A stretch of 64,000 bases of DNA from Notolepis coatsorum (lineage: Eukaryota; Chordata; Actinopteri; Aulopiformes; Paralepididae), in assembly GCA_963971535.1 (NCBI GenBank), contig OZ020589.1, positions 54,937,743 to 55,001,742 of the forward strand. Direction: 5' to 3'. Under the pieces are notes generated by a model. It saw nothing but the letters and a program-made list of their open reading frames with translations, was not told where the DNA came from and did not search any database. Position numbers and translations under genes: made by a program. Shown here one piece after another: positions 35,600 through 47,422 of this stretch (position 1 is the first letter of the stretch; every line of letters starts with the position of its first letter).

Positions 35600-36543
35600 T
35601 GTGAGGTTTGGTTGGTTCCCCGCCACACGCTCTCCTGAGGTATGGTGCTGATTGGTGCATTCCCCGCCACACGCTTTTTGAACGATTGCCACTTTCATCA
35701 CGCAGCTGTCATAGTTTGTGATTAGCGCCTTCCTTCTATCGTTGTCGGGTCGTTCTGGAATACAACTGCATTTGCCTGCTTTTTTCCCGTTGCTGTTCCT
35801 GGTCTACTTTCTCTCCAGGACCTTTCTGTGGAGAACCGCTGTTGAGAACCTTGTTCCCCGTTTGGAGCTGCGCCTCGTTTTGCCCGCTTTACGCGTTGCG
35901 CTTGGGTGAGTGGAACCAAACCCCTCTGGATTATTCTGATTGTGTGTATAGAAGAGACACTGAAGACTTTGTTTTGTTTGCACTGACTCAGCTAAGTTGT
36001 GTGTTGTGGGGAACACTGAAGACTGTCACTATCAATTGGTTCTGGATTATTCTGATTGTGTTTTGGAAGAGACACTGAAGACTTCGTTTTGTTGCACTAA
36101 CTCAGCTAAATTGTGTGTTGTGGGGAACACTGAAGACTGTCACTGTCAATTGGTTCTGGACCCAGCTAGGGAGGAGGGAACCACACTGCCTCTGTGTTTC
36201 GTTGGACTGTTTCTGATATCTCTCTCTCTCTCTCCGTTTTCCATTTTGAGCGAAAGCTGGGAGTATCTGCAGAGCCGCTACAACGTCACATGCCAATTCC
36301 CCACCACTATCTGCTGGGAGTATCTGCAGAGCCGCTACAACGTCACATGCCAATTCCCCACCACTATCACCAGGAGGATTCTGCAGAGCGGCAGATGACT
36401 CTGCCGAAGGCAGTCTCCTTGTTTGTTTGATTATAGTACTTTATCCTTCTTTTGACTCTGTAAATAAATACGCCCTAGCATTTGGCTAACTCTGAACTAC
36501 CTGTCTGTGCCATTGCGTTTGAGGTCGGTTACAAACCATAACA
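35600..36543 (+). repeat. Array LTR1, lacking the TATA segment
   Basis: 944 bp, TGTGAGGTTTGG...ACCATAACA. Against the other four it lacks 25 bp containing GGCTTTATATACCGGG, between AGCGCC and TTCCTTC, plus 2 bp near 36060. The transcript-start box GTCGGGTCGT remains at 35744-35753. As the 5' outermost promoter it is probably disabled. Confidence 0.93.
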
Positions 36544-36545
36544 TT

Positions 36546-36555
36546 ACGACCCGAC
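36546..36555 (+). promoter_or_regulatory. Array primer-binding site (unit A)
   Basis: ACGACCCGAC starts two bases after the LTR and is complementary to GTCGGGTCGT in each LTR. The gag ATG follows at 36557. The same arrangement occurs in B, C and D. Confidence 0.65.
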
Positions 36556-36556
36556 C

Positions 36557-37679
36557 ATGACGACCTCAGCCGACACAGACAGGGTCAGAACAGCGTTGGC
36601 GGTCCAGATTGAGTTAACCAACGACCACAGCCTACAGCTAGGCGCGGCTGCGGCTGCTGTACAGGAGCTCCGAGACCAGGTCCTGCCTATTCAGGAGTCC
36701 CTTGGCTCTCTGGCTAGCCTGCAGACAGCCCAGGGTAATCAGCAGACTAACATTCTCCACCAATTACAAGCGCTGAGTGAAGCCGTTAACACCTTGCTTG
36801 TAACCCCACCTACTTCAGGAGCCTCGGCCGGAGCATCACCCGCAGCCATGGAAGGCCCCGCGCCTCCCGATCCCGCACCTCGGGAGCCCCGTCTCTCCGA
36901 ACCACGGTTGTTCAATGGTACCTTCGAGGATTGTGCCACATTCATCATGCAATGTGAGTTGGTTTTTCGTCATCAACCCAGCCGATTCACTTCAAGGGGA
37001 GCCCGAGTGGCTTACATGACTAACCTGCTCTCATTGCGGGAAGCCCAGTGGGTTACTGCCTCCTGAGCAATGGGGGCTGATTTCTGTTTTTCCTACCCAG
37101 ACTTCGTGGCTGAGCTCCGCAGGGTTTTCCACCACCCAGCCCCGTGGCCAGGACCCTGGAGCTCGGTTGGGCACCTTCCGGCAGGGCAGTGGCGGGGTCA
37201 CCGACTACATGCTGGAGTTCAGACTGGCGGCAACGGAGAGCGGTTGGAACGATCAAGCGCTTCGTCTCACCTTCATGAGGGGGCTCAACGACGCTGTCAG
37301 GGACCAGCTCGCGACCCGTGAGGAACCTGAGTCCCTCGAAGACCTATTCAGCCTCGCCATTCGCATCAACGGACGCCTCCAGGAGAGAAGACGTGAGAGA
37401 ACCCGACCGGGACCTCCAGAGGTTCCCCAGACCCCCCGTACTCGTGACGGTACTGCGCTCCGCCCTGCTCCCAACACAACTGGTGGTCCCTTCCCTTCCC
37501 GTTCGGTACCCGGGGAGGAACCCATGCAGCTGGGACGTTCACATCTTAGCCAAGCTGAACGGGAGGCGAGGTTCAGGTCCGGCCTTTGCCTCTACTGCGG
37601 TCGGGATGGACACCGTATCGCCAACTGCCTCACCCGACCAAAAGACCAGGCTCGCCGGGACCCCGGGAGATCCTGGTGA
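36557..37679 (+). pseudogene. gag: Gag of unit A, three breaks
   Basis: It starts like the open gag at 140-1297. A TGA at 37064-37066 replaces a tryptophan codon, an extra C in CAGCCCCGTGG near 37141 shifts the frame, and another extra C near 37646 alters the end after the zinc knuckle CLYCGRDGHRIANC. The first and third breaks are in all four units; the second is private to A. It may still give a 169-residue N-terminal piece. Confidence 0.88.
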
Positions 37680-37723
37680 GCCGTTTTTCTCGTTCCCAGA
37701 GCCGTGCACCACCTAGCCGTCTG

Positions 37724-38167
37724 ATGAGCGTCACCCTGGCCTGGGCGGACCAACGGGCCACGGTGGAGGCACTCATTGACTCGGGTGCTGACGAGAGTTT
37801 CCTAGACTTCGAGTTTGCTACCCGGGCCAACATTCCACTAGAGGACCTCGTGAGGCCATTGGAGGTGTTCGCATTGGACCAACACCGCCTGGCTGACATC
37901 ACTCAACGCACCTGTCCTGTCCTGCTCACCATTGCTGGTAACCACGTTGAGAGACTCCAGTTTTTTATCACCAGATCCCCTCTTGTCCCAGTAGTCCTGG
38001 GCCGGCCCTGGCTCGCGCTGCACGAGCCCCACATCGCCTGGTCCTCCGGTACCATCAGGGGGTGGAGCTCCTCCTGTCATGCCCAGTGTCTTCAGGCGGC
38101 GTCCTGTCCCTCGCCCCGGAGATCCGTTTGTGAGCCGCCTCCGGACCTCTCGACCATACCCCCCTAG
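37724..38167 (+). pseudogene. Protease of unit A, ended by TAG
   Basis: Retropepsin with LIDSGADESFLD and the flap and hydrophobic core down to VVLGRPWLALHEPHIAW. It is in the same frame as the RT but separated from it by a TAG at 38165-38167 just before YHDLEEVF. All four units carry this TAG. Confidence 0.82.
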
Positions 38168-38314
38168 TACCACGACCTCGAGGAGGTTTTCAGTAAGTCC
38201 AGGGCTCAGGCCCTTCCGCCTCACCGGCCTTACGACTGTGCCATCGACCTCCGCTCAGGGGCTCCCCTTCCCGGCAGCCGCCTCTACAGTCTGACCGTCC
38301 CTGAGAAGGCAGCG

Positions 38315-41011
38315 ATGGATCAATATATCTCTGAGTCCTTGGAAGCAGGACTCATTCGGCCTTCCTCCTCCCCTGTGGCGGCCGGTTTCTTCTTTGTTGG
38401 GAAGAAGGACGGAGACCTTCGACCCTGCATCGACTATCGCCAGCTCAACGAGATCACCATTAAGAACAAGTACCCTCTTCCTCTCATGAACTCCACCTTC
38501 GAGCCTCTCACCCAGGCTACCGTCTTTACCACGCTGGACCTCCGGAGTGCCTACCATCTGGTCCGTATCCGAGAGGGCGATGAGTGGAAGACCGCCTTCA
38601 AGACTCCCAGGGGCCACTACGAGTACCTGGTAATGCCATTCGGCCTCACCAGCGCTCCGGCGGTATTCCAGGCGCTCATGAACGACGTCCTTCGTGACAT
38701 GCTGGAGGAGTTTGTGGTAGTATACCTAGATGACATCCTCATTTTCTCCAAGACCCTCGAGGAACACATCCAGCATGTCCGCCGTGTGCTGGAGCGCCTC
38801 CTCCACAATCGGCTCTTCGTCAAGGCAGAGAAGTGCCGATTCCACTCCGACTCCGTCGATTACCTGGGCTTCATTGTGGAGAGAGGCTTGACCCGAGCTG
38901 ACCCTCGCAAGATCCGGGCCGTGGAGGAGTGGCCGGAACCCACCTCTCGGAAGGAGTTACAGAGCTTCCTCGGGTTCGCCAACTTCTACCGAAGATTCAT
39001 CCGGAACTACAGTCAGGTGGCGGAACGGCTTACCAGGCTGACCTCTCCCGCCCTGCCGTTCGACTGGTCCTCAGCGGCGTGTGCTGCGTTCCGCTCCCTC
39101 AAGAAGAGGTTCACTTCCGCCCCGATCTTGCTCCATCCAGACCCCAAGAGACAGTTCATCGTAGAGGTGGACGCCTCGGATACTGGACTAGGAGCTATCT
39201 TATCCCAGCAGTCGGCAACGGACCAGAAGGTACATCCGTGCGCCTTCTACTCGCGTCGTTTCCTCCCTGCCGAGAGGAACTACGACATCGGCAATCAGGA
39301 GCTGCTGGCGGTTGTGGCTGCCTTGGAGGAGTGGCGTCATTGGCTAGAGGGGGCCGAGGAGCCATTTACCATGTGGACGGACCACAAGAACCTGACGTAC
39401 ATCCGTGCTTCCAAGCGCCTCAATGGCCGGCAGGCAAGATGGGCCAGCTTCCTCAGTCGGTTCGACTTCTCGCTGACGTTTCGCCCTGGTTCCCGCAACA
39501 CGAAGGCCGACTCCCTGTCCCGGTTACACTCCAAGGGGGCTCCAACCACTGACGACCCGACTCCCATCCTCCCAGAGGCCAGGGTGGTAGGAGTAGTCAC
39601 CTTGGGCATCGAGGGGGTGGTAAGGCGTGCCCTACGCTTCCATCGCGCTCCAGGCAATGTACCGGTTCATCGTCTCTTCGTCCCCGACTCAGTCCGGTCC
39701 CGGGTCCTCCAGTGGGGCCATACCAGCCGGTTCGCCTGCCACCCAGGCGTTCATCGCACGTTTTCCTTCCTGGCTCGTCGATTCTGGTGGCCCACGATGA
39801 GGAACGACGTCAAGGAGTTCGTAGTGGCCTGCGCAGTCTGCGCTCGCAGCAAGGCCTCCCACCAGGCACCCTCCGGGCTATTGCAACCGCTTCCCATTAC
39901 GAGCCGCCCTTGGTCCCATGTGGCGTTGGACTTCATCACAGGTCTTCCTTCTTCCCAGGGGAACACGTGCCTACTGACCGTGGTGGATCGGTTCAGCAAG
40001 GGGGTTCACCTCGTGGCCCTTCCCAAGCTTCCCTCGGCGGCCGAGACGGCGGACCTCCTGACACGCCACGTGTTTCGCCTCCATGGGTTTCCCCAGGACG
40101 TCGTCTCGGACCGAGGGCCCCAGTTCACTTCCCAGGTATGGCGGGCTTTTTGCAAGGGATTGGGGGCAACGGTCAGTCTTTCCTCTGGTTATCATCCCCA
40201 GACTAACGGACAAACGGAGAGGATGAACCAGAGTGTGGAGTCTGCTCTTCGGTGTGTGGCTGCCGAGAAACCCGCTTCTTGGAGCCGTTTCCTTCCCTGG
40301 GTCGAGTACTCCATCAACTCCATGGTCAGTTCCGCCACCGGCCTCTCACCCTTTGAGGTATCCCTGGGCTACCAACCCCCTCTTTTCCCTGCACAGGAGT
40401 CGGAGGTGGCAGTTCCCTCCGTACAGGACCACCTCGACCGGTGCCGTCGGGTCTGGGAGATCACCAGGACTGCGCTGCTCCGGTCATCAGAGCGCACCAG
40501 TCGTGGGGCTGCCCGGCGCCGGGTCCCTGCGCCGACGTACCACCCTGGGCAGAGGGTGTGGATTTCCGCAAGGGACCTTCCGCTTCGGTCCTCGGCCAAG
40601 AAGCTTAACCCCCGGTTCGTCGGTCCTTTTGAGGTTCTGAAGGTACTCAGTCCGGCGGCGGTGAGTCTTAAGCTTCCTGCGTCCATGCACATTCACCCCG
40701 TTTTCCATGTGTCCCGGGTTAAGCCTGTCTCTCTCAGTCCCTTGATGCCTCCTGCTCCGGAACCACCTCCTCCCGTGATGGTGGACGGTCACCCCCAGTG
40801 GCAGGTCCGCCGGTTGATGGGCGTTCGACGGCGGGGTCGGGGGTTCCAGTACCTGGTGGACTGGGAGGGGTACGGCCCGGAGGAACGGAGCTGGGTCTCC
40901 CGCCAGCTCATCGTGGATCCCGGCCTAATCACCGACTTCCATCGTGCCCATCCGGGCGAGCCGGGTCGGGCTGGTCGCCGGGTGGCTCCCGTGGAGGGGG
41001 GGGTACTGTGA
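38315..41011 (+). CDS. pol: Pol of unit A: RT-RNase H-integrase-chromodomain, open
   Basis: 898 codons from the first Met; the true coding frame begins upstream at 38168. Residues 1-180 are RT with catalytic YLDD at 137-140. RNase H starts at about 281 with [11 protein letters not shown]. The integrase has a zinc-binding His-His-Cys-Cys around 476-510 and the DDE triad at D539, D599 and E635. A GPF motif is at 770-772 and the chromodomain at about 825-875 ([17 protein letters not shown]). The stop codon lies inside the downstream LTR, and the polypurine tract encodes EGG. This is the only unit whose pol is whole. It lacks an intact gag and protease link, so on its own it would need help in trans. 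Confidence 0.92.
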   Translation: MDQYISESLEAGLIRPSSSPVAAGFFFVGKKDGDLRPCIDYRQLNEITIKNKYPLPLMNSTFEPLTQATVFTTLDLRSAYHLVRIREGDEWKTAFKTPRGHYEYLVMPFGLTSAPAVFQALMNDVLRDMLEEFVVVYLDDILIFSKTLEEHIQHVRRVLERLLHNRLFVKAEKCRFHSDSVDYLGFIVERGLTRADPRKIRAVEEWPEPTSRKELQSFLGFANFYRRFIRNYSQVAERLTRLTSPALPFDWSSAACAAFRSLKKRFTSAPILLHPDPKRQFIVEVDASDTGLGAILSQQSATDQKVHPCAFYSRRFLPAERNYDIGNQELLAVVAALEEWRHWLEGAEEPFTMWTDHKNLTYIRASKRLNGRQARWASFLSRFDFSLTFRPGSRNTKADSLSRLHSKGAPTTDDPTPILPEARVVGVVTLGIEGVVRRALRFHRAPGNVPVHRLFVPDSVRSRVLQWGHTSRFACHPGVHRTFSFLARRFWWPTMRNDVKEFVVACAVCARSKASHQAPSGLLQPLPITSRPWSHVALDFITGLPSSQGNTCLLTVVDRFSKGVHLVALPKLPSAAETADLLTRHVFRLHGFPQDVVSDRGPQFTSQVWRAFCKGLGATVSLSSGYHPQTNGQTERMNQSVESALRCVAAEKPASWSRFLPWVEYSINSMVSSATGLSPFEVSLGYQPPLFPAQESEVAVPSVQDHLDRCRRVWEITRTALLRSSERTSRGAARRRVPAPTYHPGQRVWISARDLPLRSSAKKLNPRFVGPFEVLKVLSPAAVSLKLPASMHIHPVFHVSRVKPVSLSPLMPPAPEPPPPVMVDGHPQWQVRRLMGVRRRGRGFQYLVDWEGYGPEERSWVSRQLIVDPGLITDFHRAHPGEPGRAGRRVAPVEGGVL
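40990..41006 (+). promoter_or_regulatory. Polypurine tract of unit A
   Basis: GTGGAGGGGGGGGTAC precedes LTR2 directly and is the expected plus-strand primer. Identical tracts precede LTR3, LTR4 and LTR5. Confidence 0.75.
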
Positions 41012-41977
41012 GGTTTGGTTGGTTCCCCGCCACATGCTCTCCTGAGGTATGGTGCTGATTGGTGCATTCCCCGCCACACGCTTTTTGAACGATTGCCACT
41101 TTCATCACGCAGCTGTCATAGTTTGTGATTAGCGCCCCAGAGGGCTTTATATACCGGGACCTTCCTTCTATCGTTGTCGGGTCGTTCTGGAATACAACTG
41201 CATTTGCCTGCTTTTTTCCCGTTGCTGTTCCTGGTCTACTTTCTCTCCAGGACCTTTCTGTGGAGAACCGCTGTTGAGAACCTTGTTCCCCGTTTGGAGC
41301 TGCGCCTCGGTTTGCCCGCTTTACGCGTTGCGCTTGGATGAGTGGAACCAAACCCCTCTGGATTATTCTGATTGTGTGTATAGAAGAGACACTGAAGACT
41401 TCGTTTTGTTTGCACTGACTCAGCTAAGTTGTGTGTTGTGGGGAACACTGAAGACTGTCACTATCAATTGGTTCTGGATTATTCTGATTGTGTGTTTTGG
41501 AAGAGACACTGAAGACTTCGTTTTGTTGCACTAACTCAGCTAAATTGTGTGTTGTGGGGAACACTGAAGACTGTCACTGTCAATTGGTTCTGGACCCAGC
41601 TAGGGAGGAGGGAACCACACTGCCTCTGTGTTTCATTGGACTGTTTCTGATCTCTCTCTCTCTCTCTCCGCTTTCCACCTTGAGCGAAAGCTGGGAGTAT
41701 CTGCAGAGCCGCTACAACGTCACATGCCAATTCCCCACCACTATCTGCTGGGAGTATCTGCAGAGCCGCTACAACGTCACATGCCAATTCCCCACCACTA
41801 TCACCAGGAGGATTCTGCAGAGCGGCAGATGACTCTGCCGAAGGCAGTCTCCTTGTTTGTTTGATTATAGTACTTTATCCTTCTTTTGACTCTGTAAATA
41901 AATACGCCCTAGCATTTGGCTAACTCTGAACTACCTGTCTGTGCCGTTGCGTTTGAGGTCGGTTACAAACCATAACA
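41007..41977 (+). repeat. Array LTR2
   Basis: 971 bp with a TATA box (TTTATATA) near 41146 and the GTCGGGTCGT box about 29 bases downstream. It shares marker bases with LTR4 only (CACATGCTCTCC, TTGGATGAGTGG). A 55-bp block with GGGAGTATCTGCAGAGCCGC is duplicated in tandem near its end, as in all array LTRs. Confidence 0.93.
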
Positions 41978-41990
41978 TTACGACCCGACC

Positions 41991-43112
41991 ATGACGACCT
42001 CAGCCGACACAGACAGGGTCAGAACAGCGTTGGCGGTCCAGATTGAGTTAACCAACGACCACAGCCTACAGCTAGGCGCGGCTGCGGCTGCTGTACAGGA
42101 GCTCCGAGACCAGGTCCTGCCTATTCAGGAGTCCCTTGGCTCTCTGGCTAGCCTGCAGACAGCCCAGGGTAATCAGCAGACTAATATTCTCCACCAATTA
42201 CAAGCGCTGAGTGAAGCCGTTAACACCTTGCTTGTAACCCCACCTACTTCAAGAGCCTCGGCCGGAGCATCACCCGCAGCCGTGGAAGGCCCCGCGCCTC
42301 CCGATCCCGCACCTCGGGAGCCCCGTCTCTCCGAACCACGGTTGTTCAATGGTACCTTCGAGGATTGTGCCACATTCATCATGCAATGTGAGTTGGTTTT
42401 TCGTCATCAACCCAGCCGATTCACTTCAAGGGGAGCCCGAGTGGCTTACATGACTAACCTGCTCTCAGGCCGGGCAGCCCAGTGGGTTACTGCCTCCTGA
42501 GCAATGGGGGCTGATTTCTGTTTTTCCTACCCAGACTTCGTGGCTGAGCTCCGCAGGGTTTTCCACCACCCAGCCCGTGGCCAGGACCCTGGAGCTCGGT
42601 TGGGCACCTTCCGGCAGGGCAGTGGCGGGGTCACCGACTACGTGCTGGAGTTCAGACTGGCGGCAACGGAGAGCGGTTGGAACGATCAAGCGCTTCGTCT
42701 CACCTTCATGAGGGGGCTCAACGACGCTGTCAGGGACCAGCTCACGACCCGTGAGGAACCTGAGTCCCTCGAAGACCTATTCAGCCTCGCCATTCGCATC
42801 GACGGACACCTCCAGGAGAGAAGACGTGAGAGAACCCGACCGGGACCTCCAGAGGTTCCCCAGACCCCCCGTACTCGTGACGGTACTGCGCTCCGCCCTG
42901 CTCCCAACACAACTGGTGGTCCCTTCCCCTCCCGTTCGGTGCCCGGGGAGGAACCCATGCAGCTGGGACGTTCACATCTTAGCCAAGCTGAACGGGAGGT
43001 GAGGTTCAGGTCCGGCCTTTGCCTCTACTGCGGTCGGGATGGACACCGTATCGCCAACTGCCCCACCCGACCAAAAGACCAGGCTCGCCGGGACCCCGGG
43101 AGATCCTGGTGA
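41991..43112 (+). pseudogene. gag: Gag of unit B
   Basis: The shared TGA is at 42498-42500 and the shared extra C sits near the end. Unlike unit A it has no extra C in the capsid region, so the second part (from 42504) stays open through the knuckle. Its GRAAQ version of the residues before the stop is shared with unit D. Confidence 0.88.
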
Positions 43113-43156
43113 GCCGTTTTTCTCGTTCCCAGAGCCGTGCACCACCTAGCCGTCTG

Positions 43157-43601
43157 ATGAGCGTCACCCTGGCCTGGGCGGACCAACGGGCCACGGTGGA
43201 GGCACTCATTGACTCGGGTGCTGACGAGAGTTTCCTAGACTTCGAGTTTGCTACCCGGGCTAACATTCCACTAGAGGACCTCGTGAGGCCATTGGAGGTG
43301 TTCGCATTGGACCAACACCGCCTGGCTGACATCACTCAAAGGCACCTGTCCTGTCCTGCTCACCATTGCTGGTAACCACGTTGAGAGACTCCAGTTTTTT
43401 ATCACCAGATCCCCTCTTGTCCCAGTAGTCCTGGGCCGGCCCTGGCTCGCGCTGCACGAGCCCCACATCGCCTGGTCCTCCGGTACCATCAGGGGGTGGA
43501 GCTCCTCCTGTCATGCCCAGTGTCTTCAGGCGGCGTCCTGTCCCTCGCCCCGGAGATCCGTTTGTGAGCCACCTCCGGACCTCTCGACCATACCCCCCTA
43601 G
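43157..43601 (+). pseudogene. Protease of unit B
   Basis: It carries a 1-base insertion near 43339 (ACTCAAAGGCACC), shared only with unit D, which ends the frame early, as well as the TAG before RT common to all units. Confidence 0.82.
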
Positions 43602-43748
43602 TACCACGACCTCGAGGAGGTTTTTAGTAAGTCCAGGGCTCAGGCCCTTCCGCCTCACCGGCCTTACGACTGTGCCATCGACCTCCGCTCAGGGGCTCCC
43701 CTTCCCGGCAGCCGCCTCTACAGTCTGACCGTCCCTGAGAAGGCAGCG

Positions 43749-46444
43749 ATGGATCAATATATCTCTGAGTCCTTGGAAGCAGGACTCATTCGGCCTTCCT
43801 CCTCCCCTGTGGCGGCCGGTTTCTTCTTTGTTGGGAAGAAGGACGGAGACCTTCGACCCTGCATCGACTATCGCCAGCTCAACGAGATCACCATTAAGAA
43901 CAAGTACCCTCTTCCTCTCATGAACTCCACCTTTGAGCCTCTCACGCAGGCTACCGTCTTTACCAAGCTGGACCTCCGGAGTGCCTACCATCTGGTCCGG
44001 ATCCGAGAGGGCGATGAGTGGAAGACCGCCTTCAAGACTCCCAGGGGCCACTACGAGTACCTGGTAATGCCGTTCGGCCTCACCAACGCTCCGGCGGTAT
44101 TCCAGGCGCTCATGAACGACGTCTTTCGTGACATGCTGGAGGAGTTTGTGGTAGTATACCTAGACGACATCCTCATTTTCTCCAAGACCCTCGAGGAACA
44201 CATCCAGCATGTCCGCCGTGTGCTGGAGCGCCTCCTCCACAATCGGCTCTTCGTCAAGGCAGAGAAGTGCCGATTCCACTCCGACTCCGTCGATTACCTG
44301 GGCTTCATCGTGGAGAGAGGCTTGACCCGAGCTGACCCTCGCAAGATCCGGGCCGTGGAGGAGTGGCCGGAACCCACCTCTCGGAAGGAGTTACAGAGCT
44401 TCCTCGGGTTCGCCAACTTCTACCGAAGATTCATCCGGAACTACAGTCAGGTGGCGGAACGGCTTACCAGGCTGACCTCTCCCGCCCTGCCGTTCGACTG
44501 GTCCTCAGCGGCGTGTGCTGCGTTCCGCTCCCTCAAGAAGAGGTTCACTTCCGCCCCGATCTTGCTCCATCCAGACCCCAAGAGACAGTTCATCGTAGAG
44601 GTGGACGCCTCGGATACTGGACTAGGAGCTATCTTATCCCAGCAGTCGGCAACGGACCAGAAGTTACATCCGTGCGCCTTCTACTCGCGTCGTTTCCTCC
44701 CTGCCGAGAGGAACTACGACATCGGCAATCGGGAGCTGCTGGCGGTTGTGGCTGCCTTGGAGGAGTGGCGTCATTGGCTAGAGGGGGCCGAGGAGCCATT
44801 TACCATTTGGACGGACCACAAGAACCTGACGTACATCCGTGCTTCCAAGCGCCTCAATGGCCGGCAGGCAAGATGGGCCAGCTTCCTCAGTCGGTTCGAC
44901 TTCTCGCTGACGTTTCGCCCTGGTTCCCGCAACACGAAGGCCGACTCCCTGTCCCGGTTACACTCCAAGGGGGCTCCAACCACTGAGGACCCAACTCCCA
45001 TCCTCCCAGAGGCCAGGGTGGTAGGAGTAGTCACCTTGGGCATCGAGGGGGTGGTAAGGCGTGCCCTACGCTTCCATCGCGCTCCAGGCAATGTACTGGT
45101 TCATCGTCTCTTCGTCCCCAACTCAGTCCGGTCCCGCGTCCTCCAGTGGGGCCATACCAGCCGGTTCGCCTGCCACCCAGGCGTTCATCGCACGTTCTCC
45201 TTCCTGGCTCGTCGATTCTGGTGGCCCACGATGAGGAACGACGTCAAGGAGTTCGTAGTGGCCTGCGCAGTCTGCGCCCGCAGCAAGGCCTCCCACCAGG
45301 CACCCTCCGGGCTATTGCAGCCGCTTCCCATTCCGAGCCGCCCTTGGTCCCATGTGGCGTTGGACTTCGTCACGGGTCTTCCTTCTTCCCAGGGGAACAC
45401 GTGCCTACTGACCGTGGTGGATCGGTTCAGCAAGGGGGTTCACCTCGTGGCCCTTCCCAAGCTTCCCTCGGCAGCCGAGACGGCGGACCTCCTGACACGC
45501 CACGTGTTTCGCCTCCATGGGTTTCCCCAGGATGTCGTCTCGGACCGAGGGCCCCAGTTCACTTCCCAGGTATGGCGGGCTTTTTGCAAGGGATTGGGGG
45601 CAACGTCAGTCTTTCCTCTGGTTAACATCCCCAGACTAACGGACAAACAGAGAGGATGAACCAGAGTGTGGAGTCTGCTCTTCGGTGTGTGGCTGCCGAG
45701 AAACCCGCTTCTTGGAGCCGTTTCCTTCCCTGGGTCGAGTACTCCATCAACTCCATGGTCAGTTCCGCCACCGGCCTCTCACCCTTTGAGGTATCCCTGG
45801 GCTACCAACCCCCTCTTTTCCCTGCACAGGAGTCGCAGGTGGCAGTTCCCTCCGTACAGGACCACCTCGACCGGTGCCGTCGGGTCTGGGAGATCACCAG
45901 GACTGCGCTGCTCCGGTCATCAGAGCGCGCCAGTCGTGGGGCTGACCGGCGCCGGGTCCCTGCGCCGACGTACCACCCTGGGCAGAGGGTGTGGATTTCC
46001 GCAAGGGACCTTCCGCTTCGGTCCTCGACCAAGAAGCTTAACCCCCGGTTCGTCGGTCCTTTTGAGGTTCTGAAGGTACTCAGTCCGGCGGCGGTGAGTC
46101 TTAAGCTTCCTGCGTCCATGCACATTCACCCCGTTTTCCATGTGTCCCGGGTTAAGCCTGTCTCTCTCAGTCCCCTGATGCCTCCTGCTCCGGAACCACC
46201 TCCTCCCGTGATGGTGGACGGTCACCCCCAGTGGCAGGTCCGCCGGTTGATGGGCGTTCGACGGCGGGGTCGGGGGTTCCAGTACCTGGTGGACTGGGAG
46301 GGGTACGGCCCGGAGGAACGGAGCTGGGTCTCCCGCCAGCTCATCGTGGATCCCGGCCTAATCACCGACTTCCATCGTGCCCATCCGGGCGAGCCGGGTC
46401 GGGCTGGTCGCCGGGTGGCTCCCGTGGAGGGGGGGGTACTGTGA
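43749..46444 (+). pseudogene. pol: Pol of unit B, broken in integrase
   Basis: The frame is open through RT (YLDD), RNase H and two of the three integrase acidic residues. One lost G near 45606 (GCAACGTCAG) shifts the frame shortly before the catalytic Glu, and the following Tyr codon is also changed to TAA-type text as in unit D. The C-terminal integrase, GPF motif and chromodomain stay open from 45656 to 46444. Confidence 0.88.
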
Positions 46445-47409
46445 GGTTTGGTTGGTTCCCCGCCACACGCTCTCCTGAGGTATGGTGCTGATTGGTGCAT
46501 TCCCCGCCACACGCTTTTTGAACGATTGCCACTTTCATCACGCAGCTGTCATAGTTTGTGATTAGCGCCCCAGAGGGCTTTATATACCGGGACCTTCCTT
46601 CTATCGTTGTCGGGTCGTTCTGGAATACAACTGCATTTGCCTGCTTTTTTCCCGTTGCTGTTCCTGGTCTACTTTCTCTCCAGGACCTTTCTGTGGAGAA
46701 CCGCTGTTGAGAACCTTGTTCCCCGTTTGGAGCTGCGCCTCGTTTTGCCCGCTTTACGCGTTGCGCTTGGGTGAGTGGAACCAAACCCCTCTGGATTATT
46801 CTGATTGTGTGTATAGAAGAGACACTGAAGACTTTGTTTTGTTTGCACTGACTCAGCTAAGTTGTGTGTTGTGGGGAACACTGAAGACTGTCACTATCAA
46901 TTGGTTCTGGATTATTCTGATTGTGTGTTTGGAAGAGACACTGAAGACTTCGTTTTGTTGCACTAACTCAGCTAAATTGTGTGTTGTGGGGAACACTGAA
47001 GACTGTCACTGTCAATTGGTTCTGGACCCAGCTAGGGAGGAGGGAACCACACTGCCTCTGTGTTTCGTTGGACTGTTTCTGATATCTCTCTCTCTCTCTC
47101 CGTTTTCCACTTTGAGCGAAAGCTGGGAGTATCTGCAGAGCCGCTACAACGTCACATGCCAATTCCCCACCACTATCTGCTGGGAGTATCTGCAGAGCCG
47201 CTACAACGTCACATGCCAATTCCCCACCACTATCACCAGGAGGATTCTGCAGAGCGGCAGATGACTCTGCCGAAGGCAGTCTCCTTGTTTGTTTGATTAT
47301 AGTACTTTATCCTTCTTTTGACTCTGTAAATAAATACGCCCTAGCATTTGGCTAACTCTGAACTACCTGTCTGTGCCATTGCGTTTGAGGTCGGTTACAA
47401 ACCATAACA
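46440..47409 (+). repeat. Array LTR3
   Basis: 970 bp. TATA box at about 46579-46586 and GTCGGGTCGT at 46609-46618. Marker bases match LTR1 and LTR5 (CACACGCTCTCC, TTGGGTGAGTGG). Confidence 0.93.
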
Positions 47410-47422
47410 TTACGACCCGACC

